A stretch of 25,588 bases of DNA from the IMG/VR virus record IMGVR_UViG_3300044837_000012, positions 1 through 25,588 of that record; one strand, 5' to 3'. The stretch is from a virus. The notes beneath the pieces were generated by a model. That model saw nothing but the letters and a program-made list of their open reading frames with translations, made no database searches and had not been told where the DNA came from. The stretch's first letter is position 1. Each line of letters opens with the position of its first letter. Below, one piece after another: positions 1 to 5,373 of the stretch. The translations under genes and the position numbers were made by a program.

Positions 1-47
1 GGTTGATGGCCCAGCAGATCAGGTACGAGATGAGGCAGGGAAGATGA
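1..47 (+). CDS. 3' end of an upstream gene (partial)
   Basis: The third reading frame is open from the window edge and stops at TGA 45-47, giving a tail that reads LMAQQIRYEMRQGR. The stop overlaps the ATG of the next gene as ATGA, the junction type used repeatedly elsewhere in this window, which is the main reason to believe it. The product cannot be identified from 14 residues. Confidence 0.45.
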   Translation, partial: LMAQQIRYEMRQGR

Positions 48-907
48 CTCGCTGGTACCGCGCCTATGAGGGGACAGTGACCGACGCCAAGCTGGCGGAA
101 ACGGCCTTGATCGCTGAAACCTCGCGCTCGGTCGTGATCGCTACATGGCACGCCATTCTCGAAAGCTGCGCAATCACGCAAGGCAATGGGCGGTTTGAAA
201 CGACAGCCCGTCGCGTTGCCGCTTCGCTCGGGGAGCCGACCGCCGTCATTGAAAGGGTATTTGCAGGGCTCACCGAAGTAAAAATGACCGAAGGCGATGT
301 GGTGATAGCTTGGTCCAAACGCCAATTCGAGAGCGACATCAGCACGGAACGCTCACGAAAGCACCGTCAGGCGTCACGCAACGTTAACGCAACGTTGCAG
401 CAACAACACGCAACGCCCCCAGAGACAGATACAAAGACAAATACAGAAGCAGAAACAAAGAAGGAAGAACCCTCGCTTCGCTCGGTTGCGCTCACGGTCG
501 ATGTTTCACGTGCAACTTCGATCTGGCCAGCAAACTATCGCAACCATTTTTGGCAGGAATACCCCCGGAAGAAGGCGAAGAAAGCGGCCTTCAAGGCGCT
601 AGATCGCGTCTGCAAATCCGGCGAAGTTCCGTTTGACCGGCTGATGGCAGCGGTCAGGAAAATCCCAACGAACGAACCAGTTTTTATTCCGCACCCAGCG
701 ACGTGGTTGAACGGCGGGCGCTGGGACGACGAACAATCACCAGGAGAAACCGTCAATGCCCATGAAAAAACTGGAAGCATCATTGCCGCAGCCGACCGCC
801 TCGTCGCAAGGCTTGCAGACTTCGACCGACCGCCACCCGGTAGCGGAGGCGCAAGCCTACGCAGCGGAGAGGGCGCGAATGTTGTTCGGCTGCTATCGGA
901 AAGGTGA
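44..907 (+). CDS. Lambda-O-like phage replication initiator / helicase-loader-type protein
   Basis: 287 residues. The N-terminal ~110 residues open with WYRAYEGTVTDAKL and look like the winged-helix DNA-binding domain of phage replication proteins. A hydrophilic low-complexity linker follows (about residues 110-160, rich in Q, T, E and K). The C-terminal segment at about 168-232 carries the pattern FWQEYPRKKAKKAAFKAL ... PATWLNGGRWDDE, which is typical of the C-terminal part of phage replication O-like proteins. By analogy it would bind the phage origin and recruit the host helicase. The ATG overlaps the upstream stop (ATGA). The frame is also open upstream of position 44, so an earlier start cannot be excluded. 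The last ~50 codons overlap the next gene in another frame; the residues there (SIIAAADRLVARL ... NVVRLLSER) still look protein-like. Fold and role are inferred from sequence patterns only. Confidence 0.7.
   Translation: MTRWYRAYEGTVTDAKLAETALIAETSRSVVIATWHAILESCAITQGNGRFETTARRVAASLGEPTAVIERVFAGLTEVKMTEGDVVIAWSKRQFESDISTERSRKHRQASRNVNATLQQQHATPPETDTKTNTEAETKKEEPSLRSVALTVDVSRATSIWPANYRNHFWQEYPRKKAKKAAFKALDRVCKSGEVPFDRLMAAVRKIPTNEPVFIPHPATWLNGGRWDDEQSPGETVNAHEKTGSIIAAADRLVARLADFDRPPPGSGGASLRSGEGANVVRLLSER
376..470. other. Candidate replication origin inside the replication gene: three phased ACGCAACG repeats plus A-rich tract
   Basis: ACGCAACG occurs at 376-383, 387-394 and 408-415. Starts are 11 and 21 bases apart, so the copies lie on one face of the helix. 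Two copies extend to ACGCAACGTT. Directly downstream, 421-470 is strikingly A-rich (32 of 50 bases A or T) in an otherwise GC-rich region. In phage lambda the origin likewise lies inside gene O, as iterons followed by an AT-rich stretch in the linker between domains. Origin function here is inference. Confidence 0.45.
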
Positions 908-1250
908 TGCCAACGACCCGGACACCTACACGGCGGCCATTACGGCGATCCTGGCCGAGTATGCGCCAGAGGTTATCCAGCGCGCAACTGACCCGCGCAC
1001 AGGCATGGCGAGGAAGCTGAAATTCCTCCCGACTGTTGCCGAGGTTTCGGAGGAATGCGAGGCGGCAAAATCGTATCTTAATGCCGTCGCATCCCTGGCG
1101 CGGAGAGGGCCGGTAGAGAAGCCTAAGGAGATCGAGGTTGTGCGTGATCCGGTAAGAGACGCTGAAATGGCAAGGAAGTTTCAGGGCCTACTGGCTCAGC
1201 TCGCGGCAGGCATGCTGGGAAGTGTCAAAAGCAAAGGGAGCGCGGCGTGA
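756..1250 (+). CDS. Conserved phage protein of unknown function, next to the replication gene
   Basis: 164 residues. The core, about residues 38-110, reads ARMLFGCYRKGDANDPDTY ... AAITAILAEYAPEVI ... LKFLPTVAEVSEECE, a pattern I associate with small hypothetical proteins of alphaproteobacterial prophages. The C-terminus is charged and helical. No catalytic motif is visible. ATG 756 is supported by an AGGAG at 742-746 with a 9-base gap, so the 152-base out-of-frame overlap with the replication gene appears real. A shorter product from ATG 880 (MLFGCYRKG) is possible but has no comparable ribosome site. The position after an O-like gene would fit a replication accessory protein or helicase loader, but the sequence gives no direct support for that. 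Confidence 0.7.
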   Translation: MPMKKLEASLPQPTASSQGLQTSTDRHPVAEAQAYAAERARMLFGCYRKGDANDPDTYTAAITAILAEYAPEVIQRATDPRTGMARKLKFLPTVAEVSEECEAAKSYLNAVASLARRGPVEKPKEIEVVRDPVRDAEMARKFQGLLAQLAAGMLGSVKSKGSAA

Positions 1251-1516
1251 TGCGCGACCTGGATGCTATCCCGGTTGAGGAATGGACCATCGACGAACAG
1301 CGCGAGCATTTAGCGCAGACGTTTGACAGGGCCAGCAAGGCAAAGGCGCACGCGGACCTGATGGAGCCATATGTAATTGCCTTGAGCGATTGCGGCGGAG
1401 AGGCTGATCGCGTGGAGGCCATGCGGCGCGGCCTGCGGGAAACCTTCAAATGCAGATACCCAGAGGGCGGAGCGATGACCGCTCGAAGCGGGACCAGCAA
1501 CAATGACCCATCGTGA
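1250..1516 (+). CDS. Small hypothetical protein
   Basis: 88 residues starting at ATG 1250, which shares bases with the preceding stop (TGATG). GGGAG at 1236-1240 is well spaced. GTG 1247 is an in-frame alternative that adds one residue. The product is acidic in the middle and mostly helical by composition (DEQREHLAQTFDRASKAKAHADLMEPYVIALS), with no motif I recognise. The last 14 codons fall inside the first copy of repeat family A, and the stop TGA is part of that repeat. Confidence 0.6.
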   Translation: MRDLDAIPVEEWTIDEQREHLAQTFDRASKAKAHADLMEPYVIALSDCGGEADRVEAMRRGLRETFKCRYPEGGAMTARSGTSNNDPS

Positions 1517-1521
1517 ACCAA
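1476..1521 (+). repeat. Repeat family A, copy 1 (divergent)
   Basis: TGACCGC at 1476-1482 and CGTGAACCAA at 1512-1521, separated by 29 bases, the same spacing as copies 2 and 3. The internal CACTCCGCT block of the other copies is not kept. It overlaps the end of the 88-residue gene and lies 34 bases before the next start. Confidence 0.5.
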
Positions 1522-1554
1522 ACCTTTCTCCCTACCAAACCGAGAACCCCCTAA

Positions 1555-2157
1555 ATGCAAATGGTATCAGAGAAGAAGACAGCCATGAAGAAACGCCAGA
1601 ATGTAAAGCGTGGGTATGTCTCGTTAGCTCCAATCACACACGACAGGAGGGCCACTGACCTCCTACGGAACGCCATGGTAGCGCCAGTGGTGGTGGACGA
1701 TCCCATGGAGCCAGGGTCAAAACTGACGGTTCTCCGGTCGCTCCGGCATGACCCGCTAGCCGCCATGCATGACGCCAAGCAACTGGACGACGCCCAATTC
1801 ATGGCCGGCAGACATTGGCAGCGTAACCGGGAGCTGGCCGAGGTCGGCGGCACCAAGGCCATTGATCCAACCAAGGAAGCCGTGGGTGGCGGGAAGATAC
1901 CGGAAGCAAGGATTTCAGACGCCCAGATCAAAGCGTTCAAGGAAATGTCAGCCGCCCTTCGCGCCCTTGGGATGGAGGGGAGTGCGTTGATCGAGCAGTT
2001 CTTAGGCCGAGGCCTCGGCGTTCGGGACATTGCCGACCAGTGGGGCGCCAAAACAGATCGGGAGAGGGGCTACATCGGATTCCGGCTGCGCGAGTGTTTA
2101 GACACGCTGGCGGTGGAGTTCGGTTATGCGATGCGGGAAACGGGGAGGAGAGCTTAG
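1555..2157 (+). CDS. DUF6456-like protein, possible regulator
   Basis: 200 residues from ATG 1555. In-frame ATGs at 1561 and 1585 are alternatives; none has a strong ribosome site, and a purine-rich AGAGAAGAAG precedes ATG 1585. From about residue 63 it reads DPLAAMHDAKQLDDAQFMAGRHWQR ... ISDAQIKAFKEMSAALRALG ... FRLRECLDTLAVEFGYA. This resembles DUF6456, a helical domain found in alphaproteobacterial regulators and phage proteins, with its final segment predicting one or more long helices around a HTH-like core. The gene sits between replication-type genes and the small-gene cluster, where antitermination or late-gene regulators often lie; a regulatory role is inference. Family match by eye only. 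Confidence 0.65.
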   Translation: MQMVSEKKTAMKKRQNVKRGYVSLAPITHDRRATDLLRNAMVAPVVVDDPMEPGSKLTVLRSLRHDPLAAMHDAKQLDDAQFMAGRHWQRNRELAEVGGTKAIDPTKEAVGGGKIPEARISDAQIKAFKEMSAALRALGMEGSALIEQFLGRGLGVRDIADQWGAKTDRERGYIGFRLRECLDTLAVEFGYAMRETGRRA

Positions 2158-2439
2158 ATGTGGACAACTACCACTGCGACAAGCGGAGAGCGCGCCACTG
2201 GTGATCAGGGGGCTGGGGCTGCTGCTGTCTTAAGCAAGATGCGCGAGCTTGTGCGTGACATGTACATCGAAGATGTCATGCAATCAGACGGCCCGCCGAT
2301 CCACACGCAGGCAGAGGCAATCAAGGCCTTCAATTACTTCGTCAAGCATGCTGACGTTTTTGACGCGCTTTCCGCGCGGCAAAGTCTAGCTTGTGTTGAT
2401 AAGTTGTGCTTGCCCGATGATGACGGGGCGGTCAGCTGA
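2158..2439 (+). CDS. Small hypothetical protein
   Basis: 93 residues from ATG 2158, which directly abuts the previous stop and is preceded by a strong GGGGAGGAG about 7 bases upstream. The first ~27 residues (MWTTTTATSGERATG...) are low-complexity and coincide with a copy of repeat family B, so the conserved protein may effectively begin at Met 28 (ATG 2239). From there the product (MRELVRDMYIEDVMQSDGPP ... AIKAFNYFVKHADVF) is compact and helical. No known motif. It ends in a TGATG junction with the next gene, suggesting translational coupling. Confidence 0.6.
   Translation: MWTTTTATSGERATGDQGAGAAAVLSKMRELVRDMYIEDVMQSDGPPIHTQAEAIKAFNYFVKHADVFDALSARQSLACVDKLCLPDDDGAVS
2161..2205 (+). repeat. 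Repeat family B, copy 1 (inside coding sequence)
   Basis: TGGACAACTACC at 2161-2172 and ACTGGTGAT at 2197-2205, followed by AGGGGGCTGGGG. The same two blocks recur at 2990 and 16890, there 26 rather than 28 bases apart. Here it lies within the 5' end of a coding region, whereas the other copies form the leader of a gene. Confidence 0.45.
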
Positions 2440-2681
2440 TGGCTCGCAAGTATCGTCAGGAATACGGCGCAGGCCCGCGCGGGTTCTCTCGTTGGGTACA
2501 GCCTCGGATGGACAAGTATCTGCTAGCCTGCTGCGACTGCGATCTTGTGCACGAGATGAAATTCCGTGTCGTGGGAGCGAGGAAAACCGGCAAGAGCCTC
2601 GTCCAATTCAAGGCAAGGCGAGCACCAAGACTGACGGCGCAGCTTAGGAAATCGTCAGCCAAGAAACGGAAGCCTGCATGA
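2439..2681 (+). CDS. Small basic phage protein with CCDCDLVH motif
   Basis: 80 residues. ATG 2439 overlaps the preceding stop as TGATG. The centre reads MDKYLLACCDCDLVHEMKF (residues about 24-42). A Cys-Cys-x-Cys-x-x-x-His cluster like this recurs in small hypothetical phage proteins and may bind a metal; with only three Cys and one His a complete zinc site within one chain is possible but unproven. The C-terminal third is strongly basic (KARRAPRLTAQLRKSSAKKRKPA), suggesting nucleic-acid contact. Its stop overlaps the start of the membrane-protein gene (ATGATG). Confidence 0.65.
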   Translation: MARKYRQEYGAGPRGFSRWVQPRMDKYLLACCDCDLVHEMKFRVVGARKTGKSLVQFKARRAPRLTAQLRKSSAKKRKPA

Positions 2682-2800
2682 TGGCACCCGAGCGCTTCAC
2701 GCTTGAGCGCATCCAGCTCTTTCTGGATTGGCTGTTGTACGTGTCCTTGGCGGTCGGGCCAGTTACTTTACTTGTTTGGATTATCTGGACGCTCGGGTGA
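2678..2800 (+). CDS. 40-residue single-span membrane protein
   Basis: Begins at tandem ATGs (2678 or 2681) that overlap the previous stop, and ends at TGA 2798-2800, which is also the first TGA of a family A repeat. The product is MMAPERFTLERIQLFLDW followed by a hydrophobic stretch to the C-terminus (about residues 14-38, including LLYVSLAVGPVTLLVWIIW), consistent with one transmembrane helix. Phage genes of this size can be holin-like, superinfection-exclusion or unknown; nothing here decides between these. Tight coupling to the upstream gene supports it being real. Confidence 0.5.
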   Translation: MMAPERFTLERIQLFLDWLLYVSLAVGPVTLLVWIIWTLG

Positions 2801-2843
2801 CCGCACCGCCGCCCGCCGAGAACACTCCGCTCTCGTGAACCAA
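2794..2843 (+). repeat. Repeat family A, copy 2
   Basis: CGGGTGACCGC at 2794-2804, then CACTCCGCTCTCGTGAACCA from 2823, with TGACCGC and CGTGAACC 29 bases apart. It follows the membrane-protein gene and precedes a 210-base non-coding gap. The same frame upstream has no usable ATG here, so conservation is at DNA or RNA level rather than protein level. Confidence 0.65.
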
Positions 2844-2956
2844 CTAAAACCCAATGGCTAGCGTAGCTGACGGAATAGTTGTCCACAGATGGTGGAGGGG
2901 GCTTGATTTCCTGACCAGCATGTGCAATGGTTTCGTCATCATCAACAATTGCGAAC

Positions 2957-2990
2957 ACCCGCCCGGGAAACTGAGGCGGGTTTTATTATT
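2957..2990 (+). terminator. Rho-independent terminator
   Basis: Stem CCCGCC (2958-2963) pairs with GGCGGG (2975-2980) across an 11-base loop and is followed by TTTTATTATT. It ends the transcript of the small genes at 1250-2800. The rest of the gap 2801-3052 holds family A copy 2 and family B copy 2; I see no convincing gene in it. Confidence 0.75.
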
Positions 2991-3052
2991 GGACAACGAC
3001 CGTTCCCGTTGCTGGACCGCCCAACTGGTGATCATAGGCTGGAGATTGCGGC
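2989..3052 (+). repeat. Repeat family B, copy 2: leader of the 71-residue gene
   Basis: TTGGACAAC at 2989-2997, CAACTGGTGAT ending at 3032, then AGGC-GGAGAT-GCGGC immediately before ATG 3053. The arrangement matches the copy before ATG 16954, including the ribosome site GGAG. It begins right after a terminator, so it is well placed for a promoter plus leader. No sigma-70 -10 box is evident in this copy. Confidence 0.6.
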
Positions 3053-3268
3053 ATGGGCGAAGTCATCTATCTGCCTGTCGCCCGAGTGGACCACGCCGAG
3101 CCTCCCATTGATCCCAAGACGTGTTTGCACCCCTACAAGTCCGGCGCGGGTAGTTCCGGCTCGGATGGCTCCGGCTCAATCAGTTGGAGTTGCCATGAGT
3201 GCGGAGCGAGCGAAGGCCGGGAGTGGGGCGCTTCGGTGATCCCGCCGACAGAGCAAGGTGCGAAGTGA
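3053..3268 (+). CDS. Small hypothetical protein with possible zinc ligands
   Basis: 71 residues. GGAG lies about 9 bases before ATG 3053, inside the conserved family B leader. The product has a Cys/His pair CLHP (residues ~24-27) and, after a Gly/Ser-rich segment, CHEC (~47-50), which could form a CxH...CxxC metal site. The first residues MGEVIYLPV resemble the N-terminus of many small phage proteins. No family recognised. The stop overlaps the next start as GTGA. Confidence 0.6.
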   Translation: MGEVIYLPVARVDHAEPPIDPKTCLHPYKSGAGSSGSDGSGSISWSCHECGASEGREWGASVIPPTEQGAK

Positions 3269-3468
3269 AGTCGATCTACTTCAACCAAGTCCCGAACATG
3301 CGCGGCAAGAAAACCATGCCGTTCACGGATGTTGAAGTCTTCAATCCGCGAGAGAGGCTTAACGAGGCGTTTGAGCGGAATCAGGTCGCCCTCTTCTTGG
3401 CGTCAGCCGAGACTGACTGCTTCCGGGTGACCGCGCAGGCGGAACCCGCATCCACTCCGCTCTCGTGA
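3265..3468 (+). CDS. Small hypothetical protein, GTG start
   Basis: 67 residues. I place the start at GTG 3265, which overlaps the preceding stop as GTGA and has AAGG about 8 bases upstream. An in-frame ATG at 3199 would overlap the previous gene by 70 bases without a good ribosome site, and ATG 3298 is a shorter option. The product (KSIYFNQVPNMRGKKTMPF ... VEVFNPRERLNEAFERNQ) has no motif known to me. The last 14 codons are encoded by family A copy 3, so the C-terminus VTAQAEPASTPLS may reflect a DNA element rather than protein function. Confidence 0.5.
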   Translation: MKSIYFNQVPNMRGKKTMPFTDVEVFNPRERLNEAFERNQVALFLASAETDCFRVTAQAEPASTPLS

Positions 3469-3473
3469 ACCAA
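3424..3473 (+). repeat. Repeat family A, copy 3
   Basis: CGGGTGACCGCGCAGG from 3424, then CACTCCGCTCTCGTGAACCA from 3453; TGACCGC to CGTGAACC spacing is 29. It covers the 3' end of the 67-residue gene and lies 30 bases before the TTG start of the next gene. It shares a 17-base run (from 3423) with copy 4, which is 14 kb away. Confidence 0.65.
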
Positions 3474-3503
3474 ACCTAATCCTTCAACCCAAGGAGCCGT
3501 CAG

Positions 3504-3692
3504 TTGCAATCGCCAACGGGCTCACAAATAGCAACCTCTCTTCTAAGACTGAGACAAGACGCCATAGAACGCGGATACGGTGAACTAGCCATAGCTTACG
3601 GCTGGTCAGTTATCCGTATTGGCGCAGAAGAGATCGAGAGACGGGCGGCGTTGCTCGAAGCATACCGTGGCTCGAATAGCGAGGGGCGGTGA
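3504..3692 (+). CDS. Small hypothetical protein, TTG start
   Basis: 62 residues. AAGGAG at 3491-3496 sits 7 bases before TTG 3504, and no ATG or GTG is available nearby in frame, so the start is TTG. The product is helical and charged (TSLLRLRQDAIERGYGELAIAYGWSVIRIGAEEIERRAALLEAY). No family recognised. The stop is shared with the next gene's ATG (TGATG). Confidence 0.55.
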   Translation: MQSPTGSQIATSLLRLRQDAIERGYGELAIAYGWSVIRIGAEEIERRAALLEAYRGSNSEGR

Positions 3693-3973
3693 TGTTTAGA
3701 AAGATCAACCAGCTTCTCCATGATTACTTTGACATGTATGTGGCCTTCCCGAACGCGATGGACAGAATCCTGATGGACAGGGCCCTGTTGGGGATACCAG
3801 AGCGGTCTAAGACGGGAGCTAGATTGTCGCCAAAACCGTGGCCGAAGCCTTCCCCCATCTTCGAGGCGACGATGAAGATTGCCCATTTATCCCTTCACGC
3901 CTTGTCGTCAAGGGATAAATGGCGAAGATTGTCGCTCGGGACCAATTCCCTGCCAGCTACGGCGGCAAGGTAA
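3692..3973 (+). CDS. Hypothetical protein, C-terminal half doubtful
   Basis: 93 residues from ATG 3692 (GTG 3689 is an in-frame alternative). The first 40 residues (MFRKINQLLHDYFDMYVAF ... MDRILMDRALLGIPER) look protein-like and are coupled to the upstream gene. The remainder passes through a 13-bp perfect inverted repeat and looks less natural. Another frame gives protein-like text across the same stretch (VAEAFPHLRGDDEDCPFIPS to a stop at 3916-3918). The gene could be decayed, frameshifted, or simply end in a poorly conserved tail. Confidence 0.4.
   Translation: MFRKINQLLHDYFDMYVAFPNAMDRILMDRALLGIPERSKTGARLSPKPWPKPSPIFEATMKIAHLSLHALSSRDKWRRLSLGTNSLPATAAR
3883..3922. promoter_or_regulatory. 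13-bp perfect inverted repeat before the packaging genes
   Basis: CCATTTATCCCTT (3883-3895) is the exact reverse complement of AAGGGATAAATGG (3910-3922), with 14 bases between. ACG (3897-3899) and CGT (3906-3908) can extend the stem past one mismatch. The right arm contains AAGGG and an ATG at 3919, so in RNA it could hide a ribosome site; as DNA it could be an operator. There is no T tract, so it is not a standard terminator. Confidence 0.55.
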
Positions 3974-3990
3974 CGGCGCGGTTCATCTAA
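3919..3990 (+). CDS. Possible 23-residue ORF
   Basis: ATG 3919 to TAA 3990 encodes MAKIVARDQFPASYGGKVT.... AAGGG lies just upstream, inside the inverted repeat, and the ATG directly follows a TAA that closes another short frame. It ends 17 bases before the next gene. The size makes it uncertain; it may be a genuine small peptide, a leader, or chance. Confidence 0.25.
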   Translation: MAKIVARDQFPASYGGKVTARFI

Positions 3991-4007
3991 ACTAGAAATC
4001 CGATAGA

Positions 4008-4346
4008 ATGGTATTCCAGCCCAATAGACCCAAGACCGGCGGTCGCCAGAAGGGCGTCCCCAACAAAGCCACGGCAGCAAAGGTCCAAGAGATCGCGGCG
4101 TCCGGCGAAACCCCGCTGGACTACATGCTGCGGATCATGCGGGACGACAGCAGGCCAGTGGATATGCGTATCGACTGCGCCAAGGCGGCTGCACCCTACG
4201 TTCATCCGAAGCTGTCAGCAGTCGAGCATACCGGCAAGGACGGCGAGCCGCTAATCCCGGAAGCCGAACTGTCGCCAACCGAACTGGCCCGAGCTGTCGC
4301 ATTCATGCTTGCCAAGGGCGTTCAAGACAAGCCTACGGCGCACTGA
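4008..4346 (+). CDS. Putative terminase small subunit / GGRQKG-type DNA-binding protein
   Basis: 112 residues. The N-terminus has KTGGRQKGVPNKATAAKV (residues ~8-25), a motif of a family of small phage DNA-binding proteins encoded beside terminases. Next come TPLDYMLRIMRDD and a helical segment DMRIDCAKAAAPYVHPKLSAVEH (about 51-74). I infer that it recognises phage DNA for packaging, since it is the first gene of the packaging module, with two small structural-type genes before the large terminase. The ribosome site before ATG 4008 is weak. It could instead be an unrelated regulator with the same motif. Confidence 0.6.
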   Translation: MVFQPNRPKTGGRQKGVPNKATAAKVQEIAASGETPLDYMLRIMRDDSRPVDMRIDCAKAAAPYVHPKLSAVEHTGKDGEPLIPEAELSPTELARAVAFMLAKGVQDKPTAH

Positions 4347-4360
4347 TCCAAGGATACCCA

Positions 4361-4741
4361 ATGACAACCATTGCAACCGTAGCCGTCACCACGTCGGCTG
4401 GTGGGGCCTTCTCCACGACCATCTCTGCCCCTGCCGGTGCGCTGATGCAGTATCGCTATGTGCCACACGCTTCGACTCCACTGGATACCGGGGCTGACAT
4501 TGACCTCGTTGGAGCGACCACAGGCTTTGTCTACATCAACCAGGACAACATCGGCACGTCGGCATTCCAGAAGCTCCCGCGCTACGCCACCCATGACGAG
4601 ACGGGGACGGCTTCGCTCTATGCGGCGACTGGCGAACCTGTCGAGGATGAGATGGTCGTCGGCCCTGAGCAATTGAGCTTCACCGTCGCTAATGGCGGGA
4701 ACGCCCTGTCCGGCACATTTTACTTCTGGTTTTCCTGCTAA
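4361..4741 (+). CDS. Phage structural-type protein (beta-rich)
   Basis: 126 residues; AAGGA lies about 8 bases before ATG 4361. It begins MTTIATVAVTTSAGGAFS and is Thr/Ala/Gly/Val-rich with alternating polar and hydrophobic residues, suggesting a beta fold. The part FVYINQDNIGTSAFQKLPR ... THDETGTASLYA ... VEDEMVVGPEQLSFTVANGG resembles small proteins encoded near tailed-phage packaging or head genes. Function unknown; a head-associated role is inference. A terminator follows at 4767. Confidence 0.6.
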   Translation: MTTIATVAVTTSAGGAFSTTISAPAGALMQYRYVPHASTPLDTGADIDLVGATTGFVYINQDNIGTSAFQKLPRYATHDETGTASLYAATGEPVEDEMVVGPEQLSFTVANGGNALSGTFYFWFSC

Positions 4742-4766
4742 CCCATCCAGTAACCGCGTTCCACCG

Positions 4767-4790
4767 GCCCGCCTTGTGCGGGCTTTTTCT
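4767..4790 (+). terminator. Rho-independent terminator
   Basis: Stem GCCCGC (4767-4772) and GCGGGC (4778-4783), loop CTTGT, followed by TTTTTCT. It lies between the two small structural-type genes. Confidence 0.8.
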
Positions 4791-4841
4791 ATGGCCATCC
4801 CGGCCCAGCAATAGCACCAAGCATCAAAGGGAATTACGGCA

Positions 4842-5363
4842 ATGGACATTCTGCATTCAATTTACGGCAAGCAGCTCGGCATCGGCCCGAACGGTGAACT
4901 CATCGTCGGCGGTGGCCGGGTGGTCTTTAACGGCGGCAGCAATGCCTTCCTGGCGGCTGGCGCGACCAAGACACTGGTTGCAGACGATTCCGGCAAGACC
5001 GTCCTTTGGGACACCGCGGCTGGTTCCATCGTCACGCTCCCGGCAGCGACCGGCTCGGGCACCAAGTTCACGCTCGTCGTGTCAGTCCTTGCCACCTCGA
5101 ACAGCCATATCGTGAAGGTTGCCAATTCGAGCGATACCATGATCGGCGGCGTAACGGTTGCGGATACCGACACTGCCGGCGCGGCCTCCAGCTTCTTTGC
5201 TGGCGCGACCGGCGACACCATCACCTTGAACCGCTCCACGACCGGCTCTGTCTCGCTGGGCGAATGGATCGAGTTGGTCGATGTCGCGGCCAACAAATGG
5301 CAAGTCGCTGGCATGTTGTCGGGTACTGGCACGGTCGCAACGCCGTTCAGCGCAACGGTCTAG
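4842..5363 (+). CDS. Phage structural-type protein (beta-rich)
   Basis: 173 residues; AAGGGA lies about 9 bases before ATG 4842. After a short N-terminal segment (MDILHSIYGKQLGIGPNGEL) the protein is nearly all predicted beta strand with many Gly, Thr, Ser and Val: TLVADDSGKTVLWDTAAGS, IVTLPAATGSGTKFTLVVS, SFFAGATGDTITLNRSTTG. These resemble surface or decoration-like proteins of tailed phages. Cys is absent. It immediately precedes the large terminase and shares the packaging-module context. Precise role unknown; decoration or fibre-like is a guess. Confidence 0.6.
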   Translation: MDILHSIYGKQLGIGPNGELIVGGGRVVFNGGSNAFLAAGATKTLVADDSGKTVLWDTAAGSIVTLPAATGSGTKFTLVVSVLATSNSHIVKVANSSDTMIGGVTVADTDTAGAASSFFAGATGDTITLNRSTTGSVSLGEWIELVDVAANKWQVAGMLSGTGTVATPFSATV

Positions 5364-5373
5364 TACGGTTTGA

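Noticed and set aside
2801-3052. tRNA gene
   Set aside because: No T-loop-like GTTCGA sequence or cloverleaf pairing found here or in the other gaps (4742-4841, 7110-7258, 12868-12937, 16877-17453).
2854-3111. 85-codon + strand frame through the 2.8-3.1 kb gap
   Set aside because: It runs through a terminator stem and the family B leader and into the 71-residue gene in another frame; the sequence does not look protein-like.
2922-3239. 105-codon + strand frame
   Set aside because: Overlaps the better supported gene at 3053-3268 almost fully, crosses the terminator, and lacks a ribosome site.
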